Assembly: GCA_951213105.1 (NCBI GenBank)
Contig: OX578138.1
Span: 96,067,114-96,131,113, forward strand
DNA length: 64,000 nucleotides
Direction: 5' to 3'
Source: Amaurobius ferox
Lineage: Eukaryota > Arthropoda > Arachnida > Araneae > Amaurobiidae
Part shown: in pieces, positions 1 through 12,394 of the stretch
Position numbering within the stretch: position 1 is the first letter of the stretch
Layout of the letters: every line of letters begins with the position of its first letter
Notes under the pieces: model-generated
Database searches by the model: none
The model's input: the letters and a program-made list of their open reading frames with translations, nothing else
What the model was told of the DNA's origin: nothing
Translations under genes and position numbers: made by a program

Positions 1-470
1 ATATCGATCTGCACTCAGAAATTGCAGGCAATATATATCTGCGGAAGTGGGACTATTGTGGTTTTAATAATTTTAAATACGCCGCGATCATTTCCAATTG
101 TTTAAGATCAATAATGTGTTTTCTGATTTTACGAGCATATGAGGCTTTTAAATACTAGTCTTCATCTCAACCTTTCTTTCGGCCTCTAACTTTTGAATAT
201 AAACTTCAGTTGACTTGACACCACACTTTTCAAATATATATTTCTTTTACCAAAACTTGGATGGTGATGATCTGTTGTACAAAATGTGTCGCAGAGAAAC
301 TGTCTCTAGCACATAATTAAGAGCTGTTACGAATTCGCAGATATATCAAAACTATGCAGGTAAAGAAGTTAAAACTTCATTTCCTGAAATCATAAAAATC
401 GTTTGAGACATTAAATAGGATGGCTCTGTGGTGTACGAAACTTGGTTCCCTTATAGTCCTGATCCTCCTT
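1..470. other. AT-rich stretch, nothing recognised
   Basis: No open frame of note, no RNA gene and no repeat that I can match elsewhere in the window. Confidence 0.5.
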
Positions 471-760
471 ACCTGTGGGGAAATCAATCTGTGAAGAGGC
501 CGACTGCTAACGTGGCTTTGGTTATCAAAGCAGGCGCTTCTAGGTGGCGGAGAGGAGCAGGTCCCTTATGACCTGTTTTCAGACCCGTCAGCTACTGGGA
601 TAGAGTCTCGATGTTTTCACCCTGCCCGATGAATGATTCCGCCGACTCACGCTCTCCCGGCAGTGATCTCCCAGGGTTGCGCATAACACTTCCTTCCCCC
701 CTTCCTTGTAGCCGGCGTAAAGTCCCAGGTCGCCTCGGTGGGTGGAGTTTAATCTATCAA
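471..760. other. GC-rich island of unknown origin
   Basis: Base composition is clearly richer in G and C than the flanks. A 77-codon open frame overlaps it (611-844), but the reading is proline and serine rich, matches no family I know and runs on into AT-rich DNA. I read it as a fragment of an unidentified transposable element or SINE body rather than a gene. Confidence 0.3.
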
Positions 761-1084
761 AATATACATATTATACCAACCCTTAATATAACGCAATTAA
801 TTCATGTTCCTCTAGACCATCTAACAAATCAATTTATTATTTAATACCTCAAACATTTTATCTCTACTCTTCAATTTCTGGTCATACCGTCGAAGAAAAG
901 GGATTAACGCCCTCTAACTTTATGGGTCATGTAATTCAGCTCCAACCCGCCTATCTATAAACAGAGTTTGCATTAATTGCATTGTTTAAAACGAGGGAGG
1001 GATTGTTTAAAACGTTGGAGGGAGTGCAGTTTCGCATTTAGACGAGGACCCAGAATGCGGAAGACTGATCTTATCCTCGAGAAA

Positions 1085-1168
1085 CATCCATACCTTATTC
1101 GGGATTTGAACCCGAGACCACAAGACAGCAGCCAAAAATGCTATCCACTTCACCGCCTGGGCAGCTCA
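1085..1168 (-). repeat. tRNA-derived SINE head
   Basis: The complement contains a good RNA polymerase III box B (GGGTTCAAATCCCG) preceded about 45 bases upstream by a box A-like run (GCGGTGAAGTGGATAGCAT). The stems needed for a cloverleaf are not kept, so this is a SINE head, not a tRNA gene. It is a different family from the heads at 18.1, 43.7 and 44.7 kb. Confidence 0.5.
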
Positions 1169-1359
1169 GTCTATTTTAAAGATTTACATACTAGTTTAGA
1201 TATGTTTGATATTAAGAATATTTGTTTTTTATACTTTTCGTCATTATTGTATTTTGTGATACACATTAATTTAAATTATATTGAAAATGTTTAAGTTTAT
1301 ATGTGGGTAATTAAATCCAGATCATTTTAAGAGGTAACTGGATTTAAATATGTTTTATT

Positions 1360-2179
1360 ACTCTCCCTGAAATACATGGTAATGTATAGGGAAAGTATTG
1401 TAATCATACAGAAAATCGCAATTCGAGTTTTCAAAGGATCTACACGTTTTGGAACCTCTAGAATACGAAAAACGTATTTTTAGCTAGACGTCTGTGTCTG
1501 TGTGTTTGTGTGTATGTCTGTCTGCCTCTGTGTCTATCTGTCTGTCTGTCTGTCTGTCTGTGCAATGTGTGTATCCACTCTAACTCAGAAACTAATGGAC
1601 CGAATTTCATCACATTTTGTTTGTGACCCTGGTGCTGATTAGTTTTTGGTACAATTCGGTATAAAAGAACCCGCTTTTTTTTATGAAATGGCCCGCAAAA
1701 ATCTCATATATTCACTCTAGCTAAAATGTAATTGACCGAACTTTACAAAATTTTGGTATATAAGTCACTTGTAGGATATCCTGGTGCTGATTAGATTTTG
1801 GTAAGATTTGGAAAAGATGAAACTGCCTTTGTTTATGAAATGGCCCGCAAAAATTGCCAAAATCAAAAATAAAACACTACGTATGCTTAAATATATCAAT
1901 TAAATGCTTGTTTTATACGTAATTTTGGGCGAGAAAAGGAAATAATACGAACTCCATTACTCTAAGACTAACCGTTCTCGAGATATTTGAGTTTTTTCGC
2001 ATTTTTGTTACACCGCCTTTGAAAAAATGTCCAAATACCAGATAAAAACAGAAAATGAAGTGAAAGTGCAAATTCATTGCTATTCTGTGCAATTAAACTC
2101 AATTTAAAGAATTCTTAAAGAAATAAAGAAGAAATTAATTTTAGCCTGCAGAGAAAGTCATGTGCTGCCCACATCAGAT
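1360..2179 (+). repeat. HA repeat copy 1 (Helentron-like)
   Basis: This copy starts with the 5' hairpin (CTCTCCCTGAAATACAT / ATGTATAGGGAAAGT) and has the shared module ending in CGAGTTTTC. A TG/TCTG microsatellite follows at about 1497-1563, then two ~150 bp subrepeats beginning near 'tggcccgcaaaa', then the ACCGTTCTCGAGATATT box near 1973. It ends with GAAAGT plus the terminal hairpin CATGTGCTGCCCACATCAG. It has no coding capacity. Confidence 0.75.
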
Positions 2180-3060
2180 TCTTTTCTTTCCCTCCAGTGA
2201 AAACGATAAAGTTTACATTCAATTAAATGCCTTAACTAACGATAATTATGGAACTACCTATTGCATCCTACCGCCCTCAGAGATGAAATCAAACTCTTTA
2301 CGTACTCCGTTATAATCGTTACCCTACATTACATCATTTTATTACGCTGCTCTGCACTTAATCACTATTTATGTATTATTATGCCATTCATTCTATTATG
2401 TATCGCGGAGCTGTTCTTTCCAATTTCCTACTCGGCATCTTGCATGCACAATGGTATAAGACTGAATACTCTATCATGATAACATTTTGTAAGGAATATA
2501 TATTTCCCTTCTATGCACTACGTAATGAAATAAATACTATGACTTCATTCCCATTCCATGTTTTCACACTGAACAGTGCGGAATATTTTATTCCAAGGAA
2601 AATAAACAGAATTATTTCAGAGATTTTGTCTTTGAACTCAGTGGTGCTGAGGTCGTTATCAAATAACATTCCCCAAATCTAGAATCTAAATAGATTTAAG
2701 TGAGTACAGAAATGACTTCAAACTGTGGATTCAAAGATATGTATCGAAAATGCTTTATTGATTTTGCTTGAAATTTTATTCTACAGTGCATGTATAAAAA
2801 TTTAGATTTTAAATTTTACCAGCAATACCACACAGAGGAATTGAGACTGTTTCCATAAAATTATACACTTTAATATTAGCAACTTTACAACTGGAGGTAT
2901 ATGTCTAGCATCCATATTAAAAGAAATAAACGCGATATATAATATAGAATTGTTTCCACAACGCGGTAACATCCTACTGCAGAAACTGTGAGACCAGATT
3001 TTAAGATTTAACGGAGACAGTGTTATGTTCAATATTTACGATGTATGAGATGTTGAACAA
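2180..3060. other. AT-rich stretch, no supported gene
   Basis: Several overlapping open frames of 70-105 codons occur on both strands. None has a recognisable domain, and their composition is that of translated AT-rich DNA. Confidence 0.5.
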
Positions 3061-3150
3061 TAGCAGCAGACATAACGATGCCAGTTTTTACAACACTTTT
3101 ACCCGAGAGGTCAATTAGGCCATAAACCCAGGCTACATACAGCCACGAGA

Positions 3151-3519
3151 GTGGTTAAAACCGTTGACCAATTCTGGAAGATGTCTGATCGCACTGCCCT
3201 AAGGTCGGCCAATCAGAGCGACAAGGGGCGTTATAGACCTCAGGCAAAGCAGGCGGCAACCGAAGGTTCTAGGGTGATATTCAGAACTATTTCTACGACA
3301 GATTTTACGATAACTTCGACGGCAATAGCGATTATTCAGAGAGAGATGCAGTACAGAGGTATTTCACAAGTTTTGCAAACGGAATATTCCGTAGAGATTC
3401 CACAAGAAATGTCCAATGTCCTGATACACAGAGCGTCAAAGGCAGATGCCCGATCAACTGCAGTACAATTAACAGTACCATACCCTGAGTTAGTAACAGT
3501 ACAAAATACTCTGATGTAA
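3151..3519 (+). CDS. unassigned 122-codon open frame, possible exon
   Basis: This ATG-to-stop frame is the most protein-like one in the first 10 kb. It uses a balanced set of residues, is not low-complexity, and sits in DNA clearly richer in G and C than both flanks (about 3060-3560). I see no transmembrane segment, signal peptide or known motif. A GT donor-like site (GAAG/GTATGC) follows shortly after the stop, near 3553, so the segment could be an exon read in another frame, or part of an old transposable element. I do not recognise the protein and assign no function. Confidence 0.2.
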   Translation: MVKTVDQFWKMSDRTALRSANQSDKGRYRPQAKQAATEGSRVIFRTISTTDFTITSTAIAIIQREMQYRGISQVLQTEYSVEIPQEMSNVLIHRASKADARSTAVQLTVPYPELVTVQNTLM

Positions 3520-3539
3520 GAGTTGAGATCAATGTTCAA

Positions 3540-4450
<911 letters not shown>

Positions 4451-4599
4451 AAATCCAAAAGTCCATAAGAGTGTCCATCCTTCATGTGTTTGTAAAGGTC
4501 AAAATATAGCGGTGTTAATTATCACCTGGCGTTAATAGCTACCTTAAAATATGTTTAACAAACTGTTAGAACTGAACATACTTTCCTTAGGGAAATCTT

Positions 4600-4770
4600 C
4601 TATGTCTGAGGAAATACGAAAATAATTATTGTTAGGCAGTCACAACGGTACACTTGAATAATTACTTTGAGCCTTTAGTAATTTGCAGAAAATATTTCAA
4701 AAAATTTTGCAAGAAAACCATAAACTAATTTCTAATTTCTTTAGTTAGAGTTCTTTATGTCGCTGGAAAG
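4600..4770 (+). repeat. family E repeat, fragment
   Basis: It contains the diagnostic run 'aataattatt...ggcagtc', an 'aataattac' segment and 'accataaactaatttc', in the same order as the copies at 11.1, 21.3, 42.6 and 56.8 kb. Confidence 0.5.
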
Positions 4771-4900
4771 TTTACGGAAAAATTAGAATTGAATTATGTT
4801 TGTAACTAAAGTACCACAAAACTGGAATAAAATTTGTATAAGACACACATATACAAATGTACATTTATAATTTCAATAAATAAAACTGCCGCTTCTCAGA

Positions 4901-5388
4901 CAATAAACAAAACTTCCTTGAAGAAATCAGGCATATGTTAGCTAGGTGATTACAATTATTTTGAGGACGTCAGCAGCTCCGTCACCAAGCCAAAAGAACA
5001 GCATGAACCCTTAACAACAGCCAAGAGCGAAAATACGACGAGGCAAGCTAAGAACAATTCAAATAGAACTAGAATACTCACAGTAAATATTTGCTAACGA
5101 GTGATACTCGTATAAGTTATTGGAAAAAACAACCAGGAACATATCAAGACGGACTGTGTTGTTTTTCAGTGGCATATACCGTCCACTAGCAAACTTTTTC
5201 TTTGGATGTTCTAGGTCTACTTGAAATATTCTTCGTTTGCCTCGCTGCATATCTTTGTTGGCGGTAGTTGTAGGCGCATACTGTCCTTTTGCTCTAAAAA
5301 AGAGGCTTTTGTAATTCCGTCGAAATAATTGTAGTCACCTAACTGACATACGTCAGCCTTTTTTCAAGGAAGTTTTATAAGTTATTGT
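4901..5388. mobile_element. short inverted-repeat DNA element with an exon-like insert
   Basis: The two ends are inverted copies of each other over about 55 bases (4908-4961 against 5323-5376). Both begin AAAACTTCCTTGAA and both contain a GTGA(T/C)TACAATTATTT block. The total length is about 490 bp. No transposase is present, so this would be a non-autonomous element (MITE-like). I cannot define the target-site duplication. The centre holds a minus-strand open frame flanked by splice-like sites, described separately. Confidence 0.55.
5059..5296 (-). CDS. exon-like open frame inside an inverted-repeat element
   Basis: On the minus strand the frame is open from a strong acceptor-like site (CTCTTTTTTAG, near 5297) through ATG codons at 5250 to a stop at 5059. 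A consensus donor, TGTGAGTAT, lies near 5080-5090 just before the stop. The reading is basic at its start (QRGKRRIFQVDLEHPKKK) and then hydrophobic-mixed; I recognise no family. The frame lies entirely between the two arms of the 4901-5388 inverted repeat. It may be a captured exon or a piece of an unidentified transposase. The splice reading is inference. Confidence 0.25.
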
Positions 5389-5389
5389 A

Positions 5390-6370
5390 CATTTCTAAGA
5401 TTTCATTTTTTTGCTTATTTACATATTCAAATAAATATATAAATAAAGTATACATTTCTTAGCCCAAATACAGGCATACATCCATTTGTTTTCCTTATAT
5501 CCAAAAACAGTGTACGATTTTTTTATACACATGCATTTCAAGAGCTTCAATTTAGGAATGAAATATTTCTGAAATATCTGAGTTATTCTTCTTTTGATTG
5601 TATATTATGAAAATATATGCTCGGAACTAATATAATAGCCTATAATATAAAACATATTTTTTTTTGAGTTAGCGAAAATTCTCTGAATATGAAAAACTTT
5701 TCTTGGAAAGAGTTATAAAGATGACAATTAATATGTATATTTTTCATGTCACGCATATTTTGATGAATATACAGTACATAAACTGTTTCACCAAATATTA
5801 ATATTCTATTTTCAGATTTATAACCAAACAGAAACTACTTTTTATACAGTTTGTAGTCGAGAGTATACATTTTCTTACAATTACTTATAATCAAGTAATT
5901 TTTGCATAATCTAAAAACTCTGTTTTGATGGTACGAAAAAGAAGTGGTATGTCGTCTTGGAAATAAGTTTTGAGAAGAAGAAAAATACGAAAATTCTAAT
6001 TGCATGGAGATTAATGGTATGAGATTATAAATTATTCAAATAAACGATTACACATTTAAAAAATTCTTTTGATGAAAACCATTTTGGAAACTTTATAACT
6101 CTTGGGCGTAACTTCTTTCATGTAGTACTATATGGGTTGAATAAATGTGAAGAAAAAGTTTGGTAGCTAACAAAATGAACTTAGTGGCTTAAAATAAATT
6201 GTAGATGATACGGCGCATGCAATTTCAAACTTATTTTAAATATAAACGGATATAATTATGTGCTTTGCACACAGTCTGCTTAGAAAAAGTACTCGAAGAG
6301 TAAAGTTGAATCCTTCGTTAAAGTACGTATGCTAGCGGAGAAAAAAAACCGCATAAGGGTCATTGATTGA
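5390..6370. other. AT-rich stretch with a family F repeat
   Basis: Apart from the family F copy near 5985-6190, nothing is recognised here. Confidence 0.5.
5985..6190 (+). repeat. family F repeat copy
   Basis: It shares the ordered blocks 'aattctaatt.catggagattaatggtatgag', 'aattattcaaataaa', 'ttctttgatgaaaac' and 'attttggaaa' with 35340-35620. The first blocks are also shared with 52685-52860. Confidence 0.55.
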
Positions 6371-6424
6371 ATTTTTAGAGAGAAAATATAAGAACGAATA
6401 AAATTATTAATTTCGAACCAAACC

Positions 6425-6551
6425 CATAGAGAGGGGGGGAGTAAGAGGGAGTTAGTGGGAGAGAAAGATAGTAAAATAGGGTGAGCGAGAGAGAAAGATT
6501 GTGAGAGAAAGATAGTGAGAGAAATATTGTGAGCGAAAGATAGTGCGAGAA

Positions 6552-6598
<47 letters not shown>

Positions 6599-6670
6599 TG
6601 GAGAGAGAGAGTGAGATATACACAGATAGATAGAGAGAGAGAGAGAGTGAGATATATACAGATAGAGAGA
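6425..6670. repeat. GA-rich / (TA)n / GATA low-complexity tract
   Basis: Runs of GAGAGA and GTGAGAGAAAGA flank a (TA)n tract at about 6555-6594, followed by GATAGATAGAGAGAG. Three overlapping minus-strand open frames here translate as Leu-Ser and Tyr-Ile repeats and are not genes. Confidence 0.95.
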
Positions 6671-6674
6671 GTTA

Positions 6675-7415
6675 ATAACCATAAAGCTGACAAAAATAAC
6701 GATAAAAATAAGTAAAATTTTAAATATTTTAATATGTGTAATGTGGCTGTCATAGCTAAAGAATATGATGTGAGGAATTTCGCGACTTTCCTTAAAAATG
6801 CATTCATTCGTCGTTTTTAGTTTTTATGTACAATTATTTAATCTATAGAAATCATTTAATCTATAACAAAAAACACCACGCGAAGTGTATACCTATTTTA
6901 TATTGCATCGAATTTATAGTTTTACAATAATCTATTTTGTCACCTGCTTACCCAAAATTTAAAAAACTGAAATAATGAGAATGGCTCAGCCTAATAAGGG
7001 AAGTGAGTATATTAGTTTGATATAAAAATATTAATAATAATATTACTTATTATACTATGTATATTAATATTAATTTATAAATTTTGATAATAAAATAATT
7101 ACGTCTCAGAAGCAACATTAAATTTGTATATTTAAAGACATTTATTTTAACAGCAGTTTGTTTTTAAATTTTATGTGCCGAATCAAAAAATACATGTTCC
7201 TTTTTCACCGTTTTCCACCAAAATCTAATACTAAGGTAGTGATAATAGATACATTAAATTAAATATGAAAATGACAACTTTAGATGCAGACATACATTTT
7301 TTAAGTCAGGCAGAGAAATAATATATCCAAGAATTTCTACATTACCTGGCCCCTCCTAAAAAGACGTGCATGTTAATATTTCGTTATAACATCTTTAGTA
7401 CGAATTATATCTCCC
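6675..7415. other. very AT-rich stretch, nothing recognised
   Basis: No ORF, RNA gene or matching repeat is seen. Confidence 0.5.
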
Positions 7416-7419
7416 ATTC

Positions 7420-8542
7420 ATTATGGCACAGTGTCCATGAATTTATGCAATATCTCAACATCTGTTTGTAGTAAAATTTGCAGTAACATTTGGCCAACAC
7501 CATTGGTCGATGAAGGAAGAGTGGAATTATTTTTTAGCTGATTCTCCGGTACATCACAAATACCATGAATGGGGTTAAAGTTAGAACTTCGTGGTGACTA
7601 ATTCAAGTGTACGAATGAGGTCTCGTGTTCCTCAGACCAATATTTCGCTATTTTAACTTGATGAAGAGTGGTGTTGTCATCCTGTAAAATACTATTATCT
7701 TCAAAGAAGAGAAATGTCATTGATGAAATAATCTGGTCAATCAGTACGTTCAGATACTCAGCTGACTTCATTTTACAGTTTCATAGTGTTTCTACCATTA
7801 GACAAGCTGAACAGACTCACCTCAGATCATGGCACTTCCTCCTGAGGACTACACAGTGGGTTCCAGCACAGTAATGTTCAAATGATTCATGCAGTTATAT
7901 TTTAACCCTGATCCTTCCATCATGCTGGAAAAAGTAAATCTGGACCCATGAGACCACATGATTTCTGATCATTGCTCAGCAGCCCATGCTCCTTGGCGAA
8001 TTGAAGCAATTTTCTCTGATTACTCTCTGCAACTACTGTTTAATCCCAGACCTTTGAGTTCTCGCCTCATCAATCTGGTAAAAATGGTCTTGCTTCCACT
8101 ATACAACATGGTTGTGAATTCTAGATTCAATTTCTTGAAATTCGGTATCACTAAGAGTTTCAATGATCTTCGATCACGATTATACGGGATTCTTTTTTTA
8201 TCACACTGCAAAAATGATGGTTCACCGCCATCTTTTCAAGATTTACTAATGCGCTGGATAGTTAGCAATCTGGTGCCAGTTATTTCAGCAATCTCTCTGT
8301 AGGTCTTCTTTCTTTTGACACAGGCCAAGGTAGTGGCTCTTTTTGAACTGTGTAACATATTTCCATCAACTGCTATAGCGTATTCATGACCGCTATGAAC
8401 TGATCAACTACATGCTGATACAATTATATTTAAAGGTTTATTGACTGCAAAATTATGAAAAATTTCGAAATGCATCACCACTCCTCCTGTCAGTATTTGC
8501 ATGTTTCAAACAACACCACGACTTTATTTGGCCACTCAGTGT
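7420..8542 (-). pseudogene. decayed Tc1-like transposon with transposase pseudogene
   Basis: Read on the minus strand from 8542, the element opens with a terminus ACACTGAGTGGCCAAAT typical of Tc1-like inverted repeats. A helix-turn-helix region follows near 8260-8380 (IAEITGTRLLTIQRI-like), then a basic linker with RRELKGLGLNS (about 8040). Next come a degraded first catalytic stretch (WSHGSRFT where family members read WSDESRFT), the second aspartate block QDDNTTLH near 7665, and an SSNFNPI block where SPDLNPIE is expected. The C-terminal STLPSSTN.VGQMLLQI run lies near 7450-7490. Several stops and frame changes separate these pieces, and two catalytic positions look lost, so it cannot make transposase. 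The second terminal repeat was not found near 7400. Confidence 0.8.
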
Positions 8543-8569
8543 ATAATAAAATAAAATTAAGTTTTTCGT

Positions 8570-9155
8570 CCAATTTTCAGTTTTCGTGCTAAAAACTATT
8601 TCTCATGGGAAAAATTGAAGTTAGCACGAAAAAAAAAACTACTTTCATGCAGTAGCAATTTTACTAAGATAATTATAATTATGTGTTTGCAATTTTCAGC
8701 TAATAATTTTTATATTATAATCTTAAAATTTTTACAAGGTGAAGATCAGTGTTGTCTAATTTCGTTAAATAGAATGTAATTTATTAGACTTAAAAATATA
8801 AACCGTGTTTGAAAAGGTGAATTATGTTCATAAATAGTTAAATAAAAGAAGAAAACCATTTTATTTATACAAAATAAAGAAAGCAATGGAAATATATTTT
8901 TATTGGTCATTAATAGTATATGCATACATGAAGTATTGTAAAGAAGAAAATTCTAAATAAAGTTTTCAACGGATATACACGTTTGGGACAACTTGGAAAT
9001 GAATTTTAATTTTTTTGCTATTTTTGTAGAAACATATAGTCTACTTTTATCGTAACAAATTATCTTCATTTTACCTCTGGAACCAGCTAATGTACCCGCT
9101 TGTTAATTATATGCTATTTTGCTGACGAAATGCGTTATTTATAGTTAATTTTCTC
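8570..9155. other. AT-rich stretch, nothing recognised
   Basis: No feature can be supported. Confidence 0.5.
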
Positions 9156-9161
9156 AACAAT

Positions 9162-9506
9162 TTGGTTGATTTATTTTACACTAGAACAACTTCCCAGGCG
9201 ATGTCCGGGCCTTTAATAAGTGGCCGCTACTTAAATAATACATTTGCAGAATCAGCTCTTCAAACCCCCTCAGTTTTTTATGTGCTTCGAAGCTGCGGAA
9301 ATCATGAGAAAGACGAGACGATCATTTCGGTAGCAGAGAAAGCATGGCTTAATCCCGACCTTGAGTTGGGCATATGCAATGGGACTGGGATGATAAGCGA
9401 TAATGAAGTCTTTCTAGGAGCGAGAGAAGCCAGAGAAGCGATATCTAAAATTTCAATTTTTATGAATTTGCTTAAAAAAATCATAGAAAATAAAATGACT
9501 TATTAG
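9162..9506 (+). CDS. unassigned 114-codon open frame, weak candidate
   Basis: The middle (about 9190-9440) is richer in G and C than the surroundings and a TTCCCAG/G acceptor-like site lies at about 9195, so it could be an exon or a transposon fragment. The last 25 codons are AT-driven (Lys, Ile, Asn). I see no domain, and the opposite strand is also open for 60 codons. I do not recognise it. Confidence 0.12.
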   Translation: MVDLFYTRTTSQAMSGPLISGRYLNNTFAESALQTPSVFYVLRSCGNHEKDETIISVAEKAWLNPDLELGICNGTGMISDNEVFLGAREAREAISKISIFMNLLKKIIENKMTY

Positions 9507-9805
9507 AAAAATGTTTTGTGTGAATGAAAAGATATATTTTCCTGAGATATGGAAATGTGCTAATCTAACTGTTTTGGATGAGGCGAAATAAGCATCAGAT
9601 AACCTAAGTAATGCAAATTTTGATTGATTTAAAAGATAAATATGGAAGAACTGTCCTATGATTCGGTCCAAATATCAACGGAAGGAACATTCGTTCCTCG
9701 ATATTCCGAATGGTGTCAAGATGGAAATTCTGAGATAATATTTTCGGTCGGTAAGATTCCCATTTGTTTGACACCCGCTGGGAACCGTGCTAAAACATAC
9801 AAAAA

Positions 9806-10570
9806 TCTGATGTGGGCAACACATGACTTTCCTTATATAATGAATTGAATTTACTGATTTTACAGTGAAAAATAGGTTTTTCTTATAGTAGATACTAATA
9901 TTCTTTCCAAGATATTGAATTTTCGGCAATGAGTCGTCATTTTCATTGATTTGGCGTCATATTTATCCATTTAGCGAGATTTTTGTTAATTTGGCAACAT
10001 TTCAAAAAGTCGCCAAATTGGCGACATTCCGCCAAATTCGTCACCAAAATCTCGCCAAGCGTTATGGATGAAGAAATACGTTATTCTTACAGCAGACAAA
10101 GGACTATTGGCGCTCAAATACAAAAGTATTACTCAAAGTATCTTTTTCCATGAATGGAACGAGCTAGATCCACTAGAATGATGTCACCCAATTTATCGTA
10201 TGGTATTACATATGAAAAGTGAATATGTTTCTCAATAGGAAATATTTTTTTTTATTTTATATGACTTTTTGAAAATTGTTTTGAAAAATGTGCAATATCT
10301 CGAGAACGGTTTGTGTTAGCGTTCTAAAATTTATGCCAATCGTTTCCTAATGAAAAATTACATAAGAAATGTCTATTTGCGTAACTTTATTAGTGGTTTT
10401 GATTTTTTGACGATTTTTTCAAAATTTTACTCGAAAATTTAGTGGGGTTCTGAACATTCGATTGCGTATAAAAACAATAGGCTTCCAGTGTTTACGGATT
10501 GTGATTTTTGTACCAAATTTGGTTCAAATCGGTCCATTCGTTCGTCAGTTATCGTCTCCACAGACTCACT

Positions 10571-10608
<38 letters not shown>

Positions 10609-10737
10609 GACATCACTTCAAAAATGTTTGATTCGTGATCAGGGATGCTTGAAACGTGCTCTCCCGTCGAAAACTCTAATTCGAATTTTCGACCCCGTCA
10701 CAATACTTTCCTTATGCATTATGTATATAAGGAAAGT
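9806..10737 (-). repeat. HB repeat copy 1 (Helentron-like)
   Basis: This is a full-length minus-strand copy. It starts (as its 3' end) at TCTGATGTGGGCAACACATGACTTTCCTTATATA, given here in pieces: terminal hairpin, then subterminal repeat. It continues through the TTGGCGA-rich segment (about 9950-10060), the CTCGAGAACGGTTTG box (about 10300) and a (CA)n tract (10572-10604). It ends with CAATACTTTCCTTATGCATTATG and TATAAGGAAAGT. The 95-codon frame over its (CA)n tract is not a gene. Confidence 0.8.
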
Positions 10738-10739
10738 AA

Positions 10740-11035
10740 TAAAGGAAAATCTAATTCGGAAGAATCCTAATTCAAAGAATCTCTCCAAGGCATAACGTCC
10801 CGGAATTTGAAGTATCACTGCAAAAACTTTCTCCGATGTCCAATGCTTGGATTTGAACTACAGACAACACACAACTTCTTTTATTATGTAAAATTTCTGA
10901 ATGACATTTCATTTTCGAATCTAACATTATAAGTTACTTTTTTGCTCATAAAGTAAATCACCAGTAAATATACAACATTCCATTTTATATTCTATTTAAG
11001 AATCTGCTTATGACAAAATGCTGAAATTTATACAG
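10740..11035. other. AT-rich stretch, nothing firm
   Basis: A single box B-like run occurs on the complement near 10850 (AGTTCAAATCCAAG) without a convincing box A. Nothing else is seen. Confidence 0.4.
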
Positions 11036-11039
11036 TTTC

Positions 11040-11455
11040 GTACAGAACCAATTCGAGCGAAGGCAATTACCTAAGACTTGTGCAAGAAAATATTTTTTTT
11101 AGTAAAAGTAATTTTTACGCTCTAGTTTACGAATTATAAAATTATATATTCGGTGCAAAGGAAGTAAATGAGATATACTGAAAAGACAATACTGTTGAAA
11201 ACAAATATTTCCAAAGTCAGCGAAAGAAATAAACTCGCGAGATTAAAGCCCACGCCTTATTTTCAATGGAAATTTTGGGATAAAATTTACTTTCTAAAGA
11301 AAAAAAAAATATGTGTAAAAGAGGAAAGTAATTATTATGGAAAGCGGAAATTATATTTCGATAACGGCAGTGAGGGGTCTGTAATTCTTAGAATATTTTT
11401 GAATATAAAATTTCGAAAAATTTTTCTACACACACACACACTTAAAGAAATGTAG
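11040..11455 (+). repeat. family E repeat copy
   Basis: It matches 21260-21900 block by block: a degenerate 'accaattcgagcgaaggcaatt', 'gctctagtttacgaatta', 'tgagatatactgaaaagacaatac', 'aaacaaatatttccaaagtcagcg' and 'gaaataaactcgcgagatta'. The long open frame over it (95 codons) is Lys/Asn/Ile rich and coincidental. Confidence 0.65.
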
Positions 11456-11782
11456 TATTTGACCATTTTTAACACTTTACAACAAAGTTGAAAATGTTTA
11501 TGACTTTGTTCATTCTGTCTGTCTGTCTGTCCGTTAGCAAGATAACTGCCGTAAAAATGACTTAATCAAAATGAAATTTTAGTATGTTGTTCAGACGGTC
11601 TGTGGGACCTATGGGAATATAAATGAATAATATCACCCAATTAGTTTTGGATTGAATCCGGGTTGAAAAAATGAAATACAGTGAACCCTATGGGACCTAA
11701 TTTTTCAAACATTTTTTAAGTGAATTTAAAATTCACAAATTGCTTCGAAAATTTTTGGAGATATTTAAATTATCCCATAAAA
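11456..11782 (+). repeat. family C repeat copy
   Basis: It pairs with 42177-42480 in the opposite orientation. The shared blocks run from 'taacactttacaa.aaagttgaaaa' through a TCTG run, 'gataactgccgtaaaaatgac', 'aatgaaattttagtatgtt' and 'cctatgggacctaatttttcaaacatttttt', to 'cgaagcaatttgtgaa' on the complement. It is non-coding. Confidence 0.7.
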
Positions 11783-12013
11783 TTTATAAAAAAAAATCAG
11801 TAAAATATGTTAGGTAGTTTTTTAAATAAAAGTTATTTAATATAGGGAGAAAAACAAATTCAATTACATTCTGACTTTTGCTATATCCTCCTGAAAGAAA
11901 AAGAGATATATTGTATAAAAAATATATATGTCCAAGAGTTGAATTATTTTCTATATGTGAGAGGTTTCACATTTTAAAATAAATATGGTAGATAACATTT
12001 TTTCCAATTTTTA
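11783..12013. other. AT-rich spacer
   Basis: Nothing is recognised between the family C and D repeats. Confidence 0.4.
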
Positions 12014-12357
12014 AATAAAATAAATTATTATAGTATTGTGATGAATGAAATGCTGCTTTTATATATAGAGGCGATTTATATTTCAATGACGTCATTTGAA
12101 TAAAGTTCATTTGTTTTCGATGAAGTTTTCAAATATAATAAATTATTGTAGTATTATGATAATTTTAAAAATATTACCGAGGAATAGATCGCATTTTAGA
12201 GATGTTTACACCAGGCAATTTATGTTTCAATGACGTCATTTGAATGAAGTTCATTTTTTTCCATGAAGTTTTAAGTTTTCAAATATAATAAATTAATGTA
12301 GTATTGTGATAATTTTCAAAATATTACCGAGGAATTTTAGAGATGTTTATATAAAAT
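12014..12357 (+). repeat. family D tandem repeat, ~144 bp unit
   Basis: Two full units and a partial third lie head to tail, spaced about 144 bases. Each carries 'aataaattattgtagtattatgataattt' in pieces, then 'ttcaaTGACGTCAtttgaat.aagttcatt'. The palindrome TGACGTCA is exact in both full units (12087-12094 and 12231-12238). A further copy lies inverted at 40900-41036. Confidence 0.75.
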
Positions 12358-12394
12358 TGCATTGAAGTTGGAAAGTGTTTCATAATCAATGCTA

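Noticed and set aside
2261..2682. Two overlapping hydrophobic frames as a membrane protein
   Set aside because: The hydrophobicity follows from AT-rich codons (Ile, Leu, Phe, Tyr); there are no motifs, and competing frames exist on the same strand.
10836..10890. SINE head on the complement near 10.85 kb
   Set aside because: Only a box B-like run is present; no box A lies at a suitable distance.
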